Assembly: GCA_902702965.1 (NCBI GenBank)
Contig: CACRXP010000872.1
Location: 123,939 to 187,938 of the forward strand
Direction of reading: 5' to 3'
Length of the DNA stretch: 64,000 nucleotides
Source of the DNA: Spirometra erinaceieuropaei
Lineage: Eukaryota; Platyhelminthes; Cestoda; Diphyllobothriidea; Diphyllobothriidae
A program made the translations under genes and the position numbers. Position 1 is the stretch's first letter; each line of letters starts with the position of its first letter. The notes under the pieces are model-generated. The model saw nothing but the letters and a program-made list of their open reading frames with translations, did not search any database and was not told the origin of the DNA. Of the stretch, positions 24,433 through 36,822 are shown in pieces.

Positions 24433-26740
24433 ACCCTAGACTGGCCTGTGCAGGGTGGTGCTCTTGCCGTCATTCGAATTCAGTAAATTATAAAGAACGC
24501 CAGAGATAACTAAGAGACTTTTCATGGCCGTGAGGCAAGGCTGGCACTTATTGGATGTCCATATAGGTGTACGCCACAGGCGGGTATTTTCCTTAGTTTA
24601 GAACACTCTCCCGGATGCTAAAGCAATGAATCGATATTAGCACAAGTTTTGAAAACAGGCAAGGCCTGCCAGTCCCCCTCTCGTCCACCTTACCCTTCCT
24701 CGGTTTTCGGCAAAACATGAAAAACGTCCCTCTTGAGTAAGTTGCTGGCCTGACACCCCACTACCTGATTGGACAATATACAGCGTACGAGTAACCTTCC
24801 CTGAAAGTTATCGTTCAGAAGGTCTTAATCAGTCTAAACTATAGGGAAAGGGGTTTCGACAGCATCTTAACATTTGATCTGTTTAGGCCACTGTTGCCCG
24901 TCTTTTCTAAGCCTCTTAGTTGAATTTTGTAAGTCAAAGTCAACACACGATCAGGCTGCGACGGCGAGAACGACATCTGTCAGAGGTGTCTATGGGAATA
25001 ATTTTTTGGTGAGTACTGCAGTGCTCCAGTGAATAAGGTCACCTCCATGTTCAATACCAGAGAGTCACTCCGAAATTAGTTAACACTGTTTTGCATTTTC
25101 ATTTGTTCATTATCGAATGTGATTCAATAGTTCAACATCCCACACAAAGACCACCTCTCCTTTGACCGCGATATTGTGGGACAAGAAAGTGTGGTTTTCA
25201 TTGATCCCTTAAATTAGGCGGACCACTAACTATTGGCAACCCATACCGATGGTCCCTGTCGATATGAGAGCATACTGACCATGAAATTTTTGGCGAGATG
25301 AAACTTAAATTAACTTCCAAATTATGACCCACTGAGACCTCCCTTGTAGTAATCCAAGAATCCATTGTGTAGGCTACTTGCCATCAACGGCGATTCCACA
25401 GTTCCCGTTTCATTTCACCTTAGCCAGACCTGAAATATTTTCGATGCACCCTTGAAAGCGTACCGTTATTTGTAAGTAAACTAACGGGCAGGACCTAGAT
25501 TCTCAAAGCGTTCAAAAATTCCTGCCAGCAAACCTTGCATAATCACTAACGCCAAGTATGATGCTTGGGGACGAAGTGTCCACACGATATCCTATTGATC
25601 GACCTATAGTCTTTTAGAAAAATACAACTTTTTAGAATCGAAATATTCAAATTATGAGGGAAATTTTCAAATCCGAGAGATGAATGGACTAGTTAAAAGT
25701 AGCCAGTGAGACCACAAAGTAGTCAGTTGGATGTTTTCCTACTTATGCATTAAAAACTGCTCACTTTTGTTCATATCCCTCAGCGAAATCAGCCTCATAT
25801 AGATGACAACTATCTCCGCCGAAACAACCACGCCTTTGCGCCAATTTATATCATATCTCATGTGCCCTAAGTTTTCTTTGAAACACATGTAACCCCGACT
25901 GTTTCAAACATGTACTAAGACAAGAGGGGCTAGTTAAATTTGCCGTCAAGACTAGCCAACACGGAGCACAATTCTAAGTCAAGTCCTACACAACAACGTG
26001 CTGCATTTTTTATTATTTCTTAGATACGCACGCGGATTAGGCCCAAATATGCTACACGAAAGTTCGGAAAGAACTATCGATCACTGAAATAAACGGATTT
26101 ACACCTATATCGAACGAATCATGTCGCATCAAAAGAAAGCTTTCACAAAACTGTGTTTTCTGCTTCCCATTTTAAAAAGTTCGTAGTCGCGATACTTTTG
26201 AGAGGCCGAAATTCACCTGATCAAAACACCTCGATCTTACCAGGACCGTTTATAAAATGCAAAGCGAGACTCCTCTGTTTTAAACGATTCTTTATAGCAC
26301 AAAAGAATGCATTCATAAAGTCGTGAACAGACGAATAAAGTTACATCAGGGGGGTGCATAGTTAGTGGTTTAAAACCCTAGAAAGCATATGAAAATTTAC
26401 TTATTTTTCATAACAGACCATTATTTTTGGGTAGTTTTGATCCAAATCGTTCGTTCTTCCAAACATTTATAAAGCCGGGGTAAAATGCAATTCCATGGGC
26501 AACTCAGACCAATGTGCGTTGTATTTTCAACATATCAATATCGTGGTCAATGGTGGAATTTGGTAGACGCCGAAGAGCCTAAACAATTTCATTTATGTGC
26601 GTCCTGCTCGCGCTCTCATGGTGATAAAAGTGTCCTAAGGATGCAGGCGGCCAGCCATCGGCAGGCTTAACGTGATGCCAAATTGCGCTCAAAAGACTGA
26701 AGAAAACAGCAAATCCCGTCCCGCTTACCTTCCCCGCTGA
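24433..26740. other. 2.3-kb stretch without coding signal
   Basis: Almost no frame of 60 aa exists on either strand; one 61-aa plus frame at 26485-26670 has no recognisable domain. The sequence is AT-rich and no internal repeat or inverted repeat was noticed. Confidence 0.5.
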
Positions 26741-26749
26741 CAGTACGCC

Positions 26750-29520
26750 AGAATGACTTTATACAACCTCTAACATTCGTATCTTCTTAGATGGATTAAT
26801 GGTGGACTGACCAGAAAGTAAGGCAGTTCTGGTTTCCTGCAAACTAGTTCTAAACAAGGTGACACGCAGGACATAGATGATCTCCCCGTGACCGTGAGAC
26901 TTCCACTTCACAGAGTAATATTCACCACAACTGCCGGTACATCTGCCCACCCCCAAATGACAGAACCTGGCAACCTAGAAGACATTTTCTACGAAAATCG
27001 CAGGCTATTCCAGCGATTTGCCGAAGATGGCCAAACTGACTGTCCTCGGCGACTTCACTGTTTGTGATTGCTAGGTCAGTACGGAGTCAGCAGTCGCAAA
27101 GGCAACGGCCTTAGCTTGTTTCAGACATGCGCGGGGCACAATTTCATTCTTACCATTACTTTCTTCAGCTGTGGACACGACCTCAGTCCGCTCACTGGCA
27201 ACTGCTGGACTATGTTCTCGTCAGCAGGCGACATCAGCGCAATTTGCAGATTCCAAAGGTGATGTGCAGTGTCGACTGTTGGACAAACCTTTGGTTTGTG
27301 GTTTCTAAGATGGGGCTGCGAATCCAACCCCAGGGGCTCTGCCTCAGGGCAGCAAAGCACCAAGTAGGCTCAACATCGTAGTACTGGATATGGCAGTACG
27401 CAGACCGTAGCCAAGCAACGTCATGCACTTCAAGCTTTAGGAACAAACGGTTTTGCAGGAGGATACGGAGACCGAATGAAAAATGCCGCGGAAATTAACA
27501 AATCTCACTGGTTTGAAAGTCCTTGTATAAACATGCCGGCAGCACCAAACATGTGTGACGACTACCGCAAAGAACTCCGGCTCCACATCTCTGAAATCAA
27601 GCTTCACAAGACCTTTGCCAGAATGAGACGCGACGCTAATGCGACCGCTTTCTTCCGATGCGCAATCTGAATACAGCTAAATGGATGATTTACAGAGTTA
27701 ACAAAATTCAGGGATACGCAGACTGCGGCGAGATGAAGAACTTCTTCTTGGCCTGCGACCTAAGATAACTGCATCCTTGTTAGGCTCAGACATCATAACC
27801 CTACTGGTGACGAAACGGCCGGATTCTGGTGCGCCGGACTGAATTCGTCTGAAACACCCTTGACTGTTCAGTTTTATCTGTGAGTAAATCATCAACAAAA
27901 TGCCGCCCAAAACGGCAGCAAATATTGCTTTTGATCGTTCGTCCTGTCTGCGTAAGACGATGAAGGAACTGTAACGGATAATTAGCAGAGAAGTTCCGAG
28001 CTCTGAAAAACTCCACTGAAGTCTGTAGGACGATTGCGCGACCACTGGACAAATTGCACTGGCTGTGCTAACAGTTGTATGAATCAGAACGAATACTGCA
28101 AGACTTCAAGGTCCCTGGCATTGCCCACCTCTACAGGCGAAAAGTAAACTACGATCCCCACATAACCTCTCTCAGTGATGCGGATACGACAGTTACATGT
28201 GCGCTACTCATCCGCCTGATTGCCCTTCCGGATGGAAAATCGCATACGGATATCGGAAAACAGTCAAACCGCAGATCTGAGTTTTGTTGAAGTGAAACTG
28301 CAGGCGTATGTCAGGAAGCGAGAACCAGCCCCTCGAGCACTTTTGTCGATATAACAAAGGCTCTCGTTAAAGTACCTAACCGGAAATGTTAAAAAAATCA
28401 CCAAAGAATTCGGCATTCTTGAACGGTTTGCGCAACGGGAGGTACAAACGCCACGATGACGGGCGTCATGGATAGTAGGTGACATTCGCAAGAATTTGAG
28501 GCGACAATTAGTGTGACGTAAGTATTTGTACTCAATCTCAACCAATTCGCCCTCATATCTTCTGTCATACCAACGAAAGCTTGTCGTAAGTGATGGTCGG
28601 AACAACGAACCGATGGAAATCTTCGCGAGTATGGATAAAATGCTCGAGACTACTGTCAAAGACTTTTTCATCGTCAAAGACTGTGCGCTAGAAACCACAG
28701 CGACAGAACTGTCTCCGGCTGCACACACTTCGGACAGACCATTAGCACGGAATGGCCAGTTGTCATGTACCAGCAGGCTCCAACACATCCACGCAGGTGT
28801 CATTGGGATCGGCAACACAGTTGTGGACAAACCCGTGTATGTAGGGAGCATTATTTCAAGAAACACCAAGACCTACGATAAAATTGTAAGTTGCATCTGA
28901 AAAGCCAACCAGGCCTTTGGCTGGCTACAGCTCTCTTTCTAGAAGCGCAGCCACACCCACTGCAACAAAAAAAACTTGGGATGTAGATGGTAGTTGTTCT
29001 TTTAGGGGGCGAAGACGTAGACTGTATACGAAAGTGAGACAAGAAAACTAGGTCATATTGACTACAGCTGCCTACGGAGAATACTAAAGATGAAGTGGCA
29101 GTAAAGGATAGCGGAGACGAAGGTCCGAAAATAAAGGGTGTGCTCAGCACCTACGCTCTGTCAAAACGGGTCCAAGTGTGGTGGAGTGGCCACTACCTAA
29201 GGATAACTGAAGAGCGCCTTCTCGAGCGACTACCCACAGTGGTGTCGCGAGGTAAGCTTTAAAGAAATGTGCGCAAATACGACGATATAAGGACGTCTAT
29301 GGAACTCCTTTTTGACCTCCGGAAGTTGGGCAGGAGAACTCGTACGTCCACGCAAAGGATCAGCAAACTTCGTGCCCTGCCGTAAAAATTGCCAAAGCAA
29401 TTCTTGAGACCGACTGCAAGGAGGCTAAGACGGCTTATCAGGCATGTCGGGCGTCTACTTCACGAATCAAAGGCGTCGTCGGCCACCCCCTGCTCACATG
29501 TCCGAACCTTTGACCGATGT
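26750..29520 (+). pseudogene. RTE-like non-LTR retrotransposon, copy 1, endonuclease-RT relic
   Basis: Read across all three plus frames, the order follows an APE endonuclease-reverse transcriptase polyprotein. VRLPLHRVIFTT (about 26900) and the Asp box as VLGDFTV (27041-27060) come first, then HWQLLDYVLVSRRHQRN (about 27200) and TNLWFVVSKM (about 27285). The linker IQGYADCGEMKNFF is near 27720. RT fingers LQDFKVPGIAHLYRRK (28095-28145), palm FVDITKALVKV (about 28345) and the catalytic box as FIVKDCAL (about 28665-28690) follow. The thumb YVGSIISRNTKTYDK (28830-28880), KANQAFGWLQ and CLRRILKMKWQ (about 29070) end it. Many stops and frameshifts separate these blocks. Key residues are lost: the Asn of GDFN, the Asp-His of the endonuclease TDHR motif, and the first Asp of the ADD box. 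The same family is present at 57.5-61.5 kb on the other strand. The clade name is provisional. The 201-aa minus frame at 28264-28869 is antisense. Confidence 0.85.
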
Positions 29521-32226
29521 TAAAAGCCTGGATTGGTTTACGTCTTTTTCAAATGTTATACTCAGATAAAGGGTGTCTTTCGGTCTTTGAAAGCTGATCC
29601 TATTCTCGTATTATTTCGGACCGAACTTTTCGTTACAACTGCGTTTAGGATTTCCAAATTACAAGATACATACGTTTCCTCGAGGGAATATCACATATTT
29701 CTTTATGTTGTTAGGAAGACGTCACACGGCACTCAGAAAATTGTTCAATGAACGCGGACCAAGTTGAACAGTTTATAAGTAGCGTTGGTAAACTTACTGA
29801 TGTGTAAATAGATATTTAACGGTTTAAAAGTCTTATAATTGGAAATTTTTTTAAAACTAAAAGAGGTCCTTTCTTTGATCATAAAATTTAAAGAAGACGT
29901 ACCCTGCTACCAAATGAGTATAAGAAGGAATATTTTTCTGCGCGTTCTCTACAAGATATAACTGACTTTATAAATGCATGCAAAATAAATTGGGAAAAAA
30001 TCATACTTTTAGGCAGTCGTTTTCAGAGTCTCATTTTTGCAGACGGCCGAGAAGAGGCTTACTCAAAAATCGACATTCTGATGTAACTGAAATATTTTAG
30101 GCTTGTGCTGCAATCTGATTAATATCAGAACCTCGGATCGAAAACATATCAGAATTTCGGTAAACATTCCATGCGATAGCACACCTATAGTACATTCGGA
30201 TCCATTGCAAGAAACATAACTAAGCCATCCTTCGCACCACAAAACACCGCGACTATCATGGCCTGCATCGTCATTGAAGGCATCCCCTTACCTGTCTTAT
30301 CGTAGCAATATGTTCCGCTTGCTGTTCGCACTAGACGGGCATTCTCGTGTGCACTGCAACGAGAATGCTGTCAGGACACGTTGGAAACCCATTACCAGCG
30401 ACGTAGACATAACAACAACACGTTCAGTAGTACGCAACCGTAAAGACAAATCATATATCAGGAGTAAGCCCTGGGTCGACCTCAATGTCGCATTTCCATC
30501 CTAGTGCGGGTAAAGGCACCCCCGGATCAGATGGTGTGTGGTAGCTGAAGTGACGTGAATTCACTGCATAGCGCGTGTCACAGACCGCTGTGATATCAAA
30601 GAATTGAGGATATCATAGGATAGTGCAGAGTGAGGGACCACCATTTGTGGCGTGTATAAACGGAGGCCTTTGCCGAGTCAGACATTGCTCCCAACCACAT
30701 CACTATGAGACAGTGAGGCAGCGCTACTTTGGGTTTATTCTGCCTTCTTTCGACCAATTATAACCTTAACCACCATCCGGAACTTGAAACTATCATACAT
30801 GCACGTAGTCCGGGTAGTCCACAGACGAGGTCTAAGCACTTTCTTGAACCGTTCTTCACCGGTGCCTCACCACTGGGCGTTCTCTGTGGCTGCAGAGAAG
30901 GTATTTATTCATACGGAACCAGGGGAAGGTGTTGCATGCAGAAGACAAAAGCGTTCAAGATCCCAGAACGCTGACAATCTTTTCCAGGTAAGAATGTGGT
31001 TGTGGAGCCCTCCCCTAGTTCTCATGAAAAGGCGTCAAGGGAAGGCAGAGACTACTTAATTGTGTCAAACGTTTGAGGTGCTGTTGAAATTATGGCGCGG
31101 TCATGAACTACCCAGACGTCATTATTTGTTTGTGGAGGATGAACGTGAAGAACCCTTTGAATTAGAATCAGCAACCTTGCAGAATCTCTAGAACCCCTTG
31201 CACAGTTTGCTGGCAGCAACATATCGGAGATCCATAGTGCATTTTTGACGGACTATCCCTCACCTACATGCATCTTTATTTTCTGGAAAACTCATCATTC
31301 ATGCTCGACCGATGTAGAAACGCGAGTTGAAAGTACTGTGGTCAAATAAAAACATGTTCCGGTAGTAGGACGGATCCGTTACAAAACTTCCAGATGTCGT
31401 AGTGACCAATCAAACGTTGGCAAATCAGTCTCCACTAAAAGTACGCGCATACAATGACGTCCACTGCCCGACATCTATCTTTTTATGATTTAAATCTGCT
31501 TGACTTCCGAAAAATGAGTCCTCTAGTATATATCTCTTCAGTACGGAAAGGTAGATGCTGTAGTAGAGAACAATGAAGACCGATTCTGCAGAAAATTTCT
31601 CATTCAATGCTCGGGAAACGTTAAGGGGTAAAGTTGGCTGCACAACAGTTGACTGACGCACGCTGGGGGGAGCTTAGTATGTGCATCGAACTGTCATTGG
31701 GGATTGTCAGTCAGATCTTAAGACAAAAATATCAGGATAAAATGAACATATAGCATGGGTATTTAAGGATTCGAAAAGTGAAAGATTGCTTACCTGAAGT
31801 GAACTCTTTCCCAAGGGCGAATTTTTTCCTGGAACCTGAAGGAGTATGAATACATTTACCTCTGCCCCCACGGCACATGTATCCCCTTGTAAAGAGCATT
31901 TGATTATCCGATATATTGCATTATGTCACCAACTTATTTCCCATCCCAGATGTTCAGCATTTTCTTCGTAAGGTGTGCGATTAAAAGTCTCCTGGTAATC
32001 GAAGTAGCATTTGTAATGGGAGATAAATCCCTTTAAGCAACCTATAGGCCCCGTGATTCACATGCAGACTGATTAAACTGTAAATAAGGATAATCATTAA
32101 ATCAAACAGGAAAAGCGATTTTTATGAGAACGCAACTACTCTTTGTTGTTAACCATGACCAAACATGGAGATATAAAATTATGTGCAGATGTTCTTGCAC
32201 GCGACAGTTCTTCATTTGAGTAGCAT
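29521..32226. other. no recognisable feature
   Basis: Short unrelated frames only (91 aa at most). Nothing repeat-like was recognised between the RTE relic and the inverted repeat at 32.2 kb. Confidence 0.5.
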
Positions 32227-32615
32227 TCAAATTTGGGTAAGGGTTAAGCATATGCGCGGGAAGAAAAAATTCCGACTGTTGTTTAACAGATTCACCGGCG
32301 TCTCAACACTCCTGCTTTACCGGCAGACGCATGCATTCCATCTAACAGTATTTCGAGCATTTTTTACTACCTGAGTGCTCTACGTGTCGAACTTTTTTCC
32401 AAAAAATGAGCTCTCCTTTTATCAAAGAGCTACGTGTCGGGGGGCAGAACAATGAACCAATGAAGACATTTTAGCAGCACCGACTCTTCGGGCGGTATAG
32501 GTAAGCGAAAGTAATTCTGCTGACGAAGCGGTGAGCAAAAAGTCTACCGAACAACATCAACTTTCAAAAATATTGTAGGCAGTTCTCCATACACTTAACC
32601 CTTACCCAAATTTGA
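32227..32615. mobile_element. MITE-like inverted-repeat pair
   Basis: Bases 32227-32248 and 32594-32615 are a perfect 22-bp inverted repeat (left side TCAAATTTGGGTAAGGG...). The pair encloses about 345 bp without coding capacity. AGCAT lies next to both ends (32222-32226 and 32617-32621, one base offset on the right) and could be a decayed target duplication. The interior has a near-direct repeat, CTCTACGTGTCG and GAGCTACGTGTCG (about 32378 and 32426). The superfamily is unknown. Confidence 0.6.
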
Positions 32616-35504
32616 GAGCATAAAACGCATTAGACAGACTGGCAGTATCTTGGATCCCCGGAGTGACCAATATACGCGAGTTGAAGCAGGTCTAAGAACG
32701 AAAGACTCAGGTGCTTGTTCCATCAACTGTCACAATGACTTGCATCCGTCTACCAGGTCTTGTGTTATTCCCAGTATAAAAACCAGAATAAAACGAAGGT
32801 GGTACTTTGACCGCTCACGCTGGACAAAGTGGCGAGTTTCTAAATCAGCAGTAATAATCAGGAAACAGAAAGTGGCGGACATCGCTTACTGAAACAGAGT
32901 GCACAACCCAATATAGGAGTAAGCGAGAATTTATAGCAAACGAGAGTCTAGAGAGAGGGAGACGCAATTGATTTTGACGTATCATCCCAAAATTTCCAGC
33001 AAAATGTTCTCTATTAACAATGGATAAAAGTGGTATGCAAAAGAAATAACAACAAAAGATCGCAAGCGATATTTAATGATCAAAAACTGCAACTGTCCAC
33101 ATCATGAAGAATTGCCAACGAATTGCAGAATTAGCGTCAGATTTGATTTCCTTCAAAACGGCGCTAGTGTAGTGTGTAACTGACCTCATTATTGTGGTTT
33201 AGACAAACAAAGAGGAGAAACAATCGGCATATAATGAATGGATATAAGAAAATTCCCATGCAAATGGAGAACAGAAAAGAATGACGGCTTAATTTCAGAA
33301 GCCTGCCAGGGGTAATGGTGAATGAGTCTTTAAAGCTGATCAATAAAGAAACCACTGGCTGACTTGAAGTCTGCAGTTACCTCCCAGAATACATGTCACC
33401 AGTAACGGCCGGTCCGAGATGAGCGCGTGGGTAACAGCGCAGTCCTGCAACAAGAAAAGTCCAGAGAGTGGAGCTCGCAGCTAAAAATGGAGAGCGCCAT
33501 CAAAACCTTCCGATATGCAAACTGAGGCCGTTAGAAGGTTCGCTGACCAGCATTTACAAACCATGGAGCCGGCCCCACTCACCTACAGGAGTAGGAAAAA
33601 TTCGCTCCTGAAACTTTCATACGCGCGGCTCGATCATTCAAGAATAAGCAGAGACGCAATCGCTGTTTTTTAGCAATTCGGCGAATGTTGCCATAATAAT
33701 GGTGGTTTCGTGATTACAATAAAAAGTCATGGTGTTCATTTATCCCAGCTCTAATCTAACATTTTAGCTTTAATCAATGCGTCGTTGGGCATCTGATATC
33801 CTTTCACTTGTAGATTACCTTTTTTCCAAAGATCACAGCGAAGCCATCTACAAAAGTAGCTTTTCTTTAGATGTTATCCGAATTAGGTTTTCGCGAAAGT
33901 GGATTATGCCTGACCAGACATACAAATAACCAAAGTATTTTGGTCAAAAACGGAAACAAATATTCGAACTTTAGTGAACCAGTCTGACGTCCTCCACTAT
34001 CTCGATTTTTAAGTTTACGCAACTGCTTTTGCCATGAGCATGCTATTGTTTTCTTCTGGAGACCTAATAATTTGGTTTTACGGCTACTCTTACGTTGCTT
34101 CCTTGTTTTTTCTGATCACAACACTAACAGTTTGCTTCCTTGCCCAATATGTCCTTAAAAAGGCGTGGTAAGTGCGTTATATTTCCTCCTGACTTATCAC
34201 AATTATTTTTGTTTGATAAAAGCATCATTTATTGACTTATCAGAGTCCAAATCGGGTTCAGCCCGGTTTAATTAATTCTGAGGAACATGAAGGGTTGCCT
34301 TTGGACTCCAGACTTATAGCTAGGGGTTGGTGATTCCGGAAGACACTAAACCCGCACATTTCATAAGACACAGCTCTTGTTTCTCCTCCCCTCAGATAGC
34401 TGTGAACAACTTTTCATTTTTGCTCCACTGCTATTGAGTTAAACGCCTCAAAGCTGGGATTAAGCCACTCGTTTAGTCTCGGGCTAAGTTGCCTTCCAGA
34501 TTGCACTCTCTCCCAGCAAATTACGAAATTGGGTGTTTTTTATTCCTGCAGAATGTAAGTGGGCTGTCCAGTGAAATTTTGACACTACAATAATAATAAT
34601 AATCAGCATTTATACTTGGCTAGCTCAAATAGGAGTGCTGCTGATCGCACTTGATTAGTGCGTATCGTCGAGAACACACGAATAAGGACAACGGACACAC
34701 AGAAGTAAGAGTTGAGTGGTTCAGCGGACGAACTGAGCGGCCGTCTCCAGTCTGATTTTGCCGTTGAGTTTATCTACTTATATATAGAGGTTATTCGAAG
34801 GTAAACGCCTTTATGGTTAGGCAGAAATTTTCTGTCAACGTGGAAAGATGAACTTCCGGCGAAATTCATCTAACGGATTAGCCATGCAGGCATTTCTGAC
34901 TGCTTACGTGGTAGTCTCCATCACTAACATGACAGAGTTTTCAGCTTCAGTGAAAATTTCCGGAATGTAGATTGCCTCCACGGAAACCCGAATACACTTC
35001 CGGCGGACGGCCCGTTTATGAATGAACAGTTATTTCTCGGACAGGCGACCATTTGCTTTGGTATTCACACCGTTCTTAATGAGGTACGCTATTCAGCAGT
35101 GCATGCGCTGTTGGGTCCAGTAGAAGCACCGGAGTTCCATTAGACGAAACTGCGAACGATTAGTAATGTAAGCGAATTGTGAGTGGCGGAGAACATAATG
35201 CACCTGAAAGACCACATACACTTTGAATATGTTGTGGGGCACGACCCCCAAAGAACCGGTCTTCAAGGCGGCTGTGGTCCACGTGTGAAATTGATGAGTG
35301 TGAGTGACTCACAGGTTGATTTAGACCTCCCTATTGGACCATTTACGAATACAAGGCTGACGAAGCGTAGTTTGCCTCCGGCTTGAGCTAACTGAACTTA
35401 TTTGAAGGAGAGGGCTTTTCAACAAATATCAGAAGGACCGAAATGGTTGTTTTTGACTTATTTGATTCGTTAGTACATCAAAACCGCGTAATAGGAATAT
35501 CTAA
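32616..35504. other. no gene seen; short (AAT)n at 34590
   Basis: A run of five AAT units lies at about 34589-34603. A slightly GC-richer patch occurs at 33370-33660. No frame above 80 aa and no recognisable domain occur in this stretch. Confidence 0.45.
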
Positions 35505-35507
35505 GGC

Positions 35508-35610
35508 GTAACCCCGTGGCTCGGCAGTTAAAGCTTCTGACTAAATGACCAAAAAGATCAGGGCTCAAATTTCGGGTTTTGGCGGTTGAAAATGGAAATA
35601 TGGATGGGCA
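35508..35610 (+). repeat. tRNA-derived SINE, family B
   Basis: The plus strand has an A box (GTGGCTCGGCAGTTAAAGC, 35516-35534) and a B box (AGGGCTCAAATTTCG, 35560-35574) at tRNA-like spacing. The tRNA part is too diverged for a functional cloverleaf. The sequence differs from family A at 4.6 and 55 kb, so it is treated as a separate family. The 3' boundary is not defined. Confidence 0.55.
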
Positions 35611-36115
35611 ATGATTGAAAATAAGCTCCGAATGGCCATTCTGCCCTCCTTTTTCTATTGTGATTGGCAGCTATATGCTCTGAATTGCTTGCCGGTACAG
35701 AGTTGCTTTCGAAAGCTATAAATTGGAGCACCAAATCAAGACAAAACATGTTTTCTGCGTTTTAAAATCATGACAGATCGGTAAATGTCAATGCCAGGCG
35801 GCTAAATTAATCTATCCACTTTTCAGTTTTCTTCTAACCTTCGCTGCGATCAAAGGAAGGCATGACAAAATAAAGTTTGTCCGGAAGCAAGCCCAAACAT
35901 ATACAAACACCCCCAAGAAAGCAAGTGAACAGGCAAGCCCTTTGCCATTTACCCTAATCAATTGTCACTGGAGAAGAAGAGAGATGAAGGCATGAAACAA
36001 TTGTCTGCGGTCACTGGAATGCACCAAAGTTGCGTGGCTGAAGTTACTATAAGCCTGCGCTAGGAATTGGTTGCAAGCTGGCTTTATTCACTAGGTTCTT
36101 GCCCCATATGAAGTT

Positions 36116-36197
36116 AAAGCAGGCATGGACAGCAGAATTTATTGGAACCAGTAAATTTCGCGACGGCTTATCAACTTCAGCCTGTCGTTGAATAACA
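36116..36197 (+). pseudogene. PLE fragment upstream of GIY-YIG (plus arm)
   Basis: The plus strand encodes AWTAEFIGTSKFRDGLST-like peptide; the same peptide occurs on the minus strand of 36729-36806. The two stretches are an imperfect inverted repeat of about 75 bp. This segment belongs just before the GIY-YIG domain of this PLE family. The similarity stops after CTGTCGTTG, so only this small piece is present in this orientation. Confidence 0.65.
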
Positions 36198-36498
36198 CAG
36201 ATAAAAAGTGAAAAAGATACAGAGGTTTGAACTTCGACAGAGAAAATCAATATAAACCAGCAAGTTAATCGTATACTACACGTGGACCAATCAATAAAAT
36301 GGTAACTTCAAAACGCAACATAGGGAAGAAAATGGGGAATTAAACACGCCGAGGGATTTCGTAAATCAAAAGGGGCTCAGGTCTACTAGGATAAGCTGAG
36401 GTTGACCACGTGGTCCAACTGTTTACATAGGTCGGGTTTCTCCCGCCGTATGTAGGCTGCCTACAGGTAGCGCAATAACAGAATTGTTCGTGCTCGAA

Positions 36499-36822
36499 TT
36501 AATACTCGGAAAGATGTTTTGGGGTCCACCGAATGACAACTATCAAGAGGTGGTTTGTAATAGAAGAGCGTGGAATCTTATTCTTCTGCTTTAGAAGCCT
36601 TTTAGGCAGGTGCTGAACTGCCCTGGCTGCCAGTTGCCTTTGCGTTCGCCCAAGGTGCTTGCATCCACAAGTGCATGTAAATTCGTAAACGCAATTTGAC
36701 GTGGCGTGCAATGGCAATATTATGCAACGACAGGCAGCAGTTGATAAGCCATCGCGAAATTTACTTGTTCCAATAAATTCTGCTGTCCATGCCACGTTTG
36801 GACTCCACCAATTCTGATACAA
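36499..36822 (-). pseudogene. PLE GIY-YIG endonuclease fragment
   Basis: The 107-aa minus frame contains CVYEFTCTCGCKHLGRTQRQLAARAVQHLPKRLL split over residues about 46-80. This follows the PLE pattern: a Cys-rich linker, then Y..G.T.R.L..R...H of the GIY-YIG nuclease. The Tyr of the usual YIGRT is replaced (KHLGRT), which would impair catalysis. The C-terminal Glu/Asn segment is absent. It belongs to the same PLE subfamily as the relic at 45.6-46.8 kb (GCTQRQL). Confidence 0.78.

Noticed and set aside
28264..28869. 201-aa minus-strand frame, one of the longest in the window
   Set aside because: It lies antisense to the reverse transcriptase part of RTE copy 1 and has no domain of its own.
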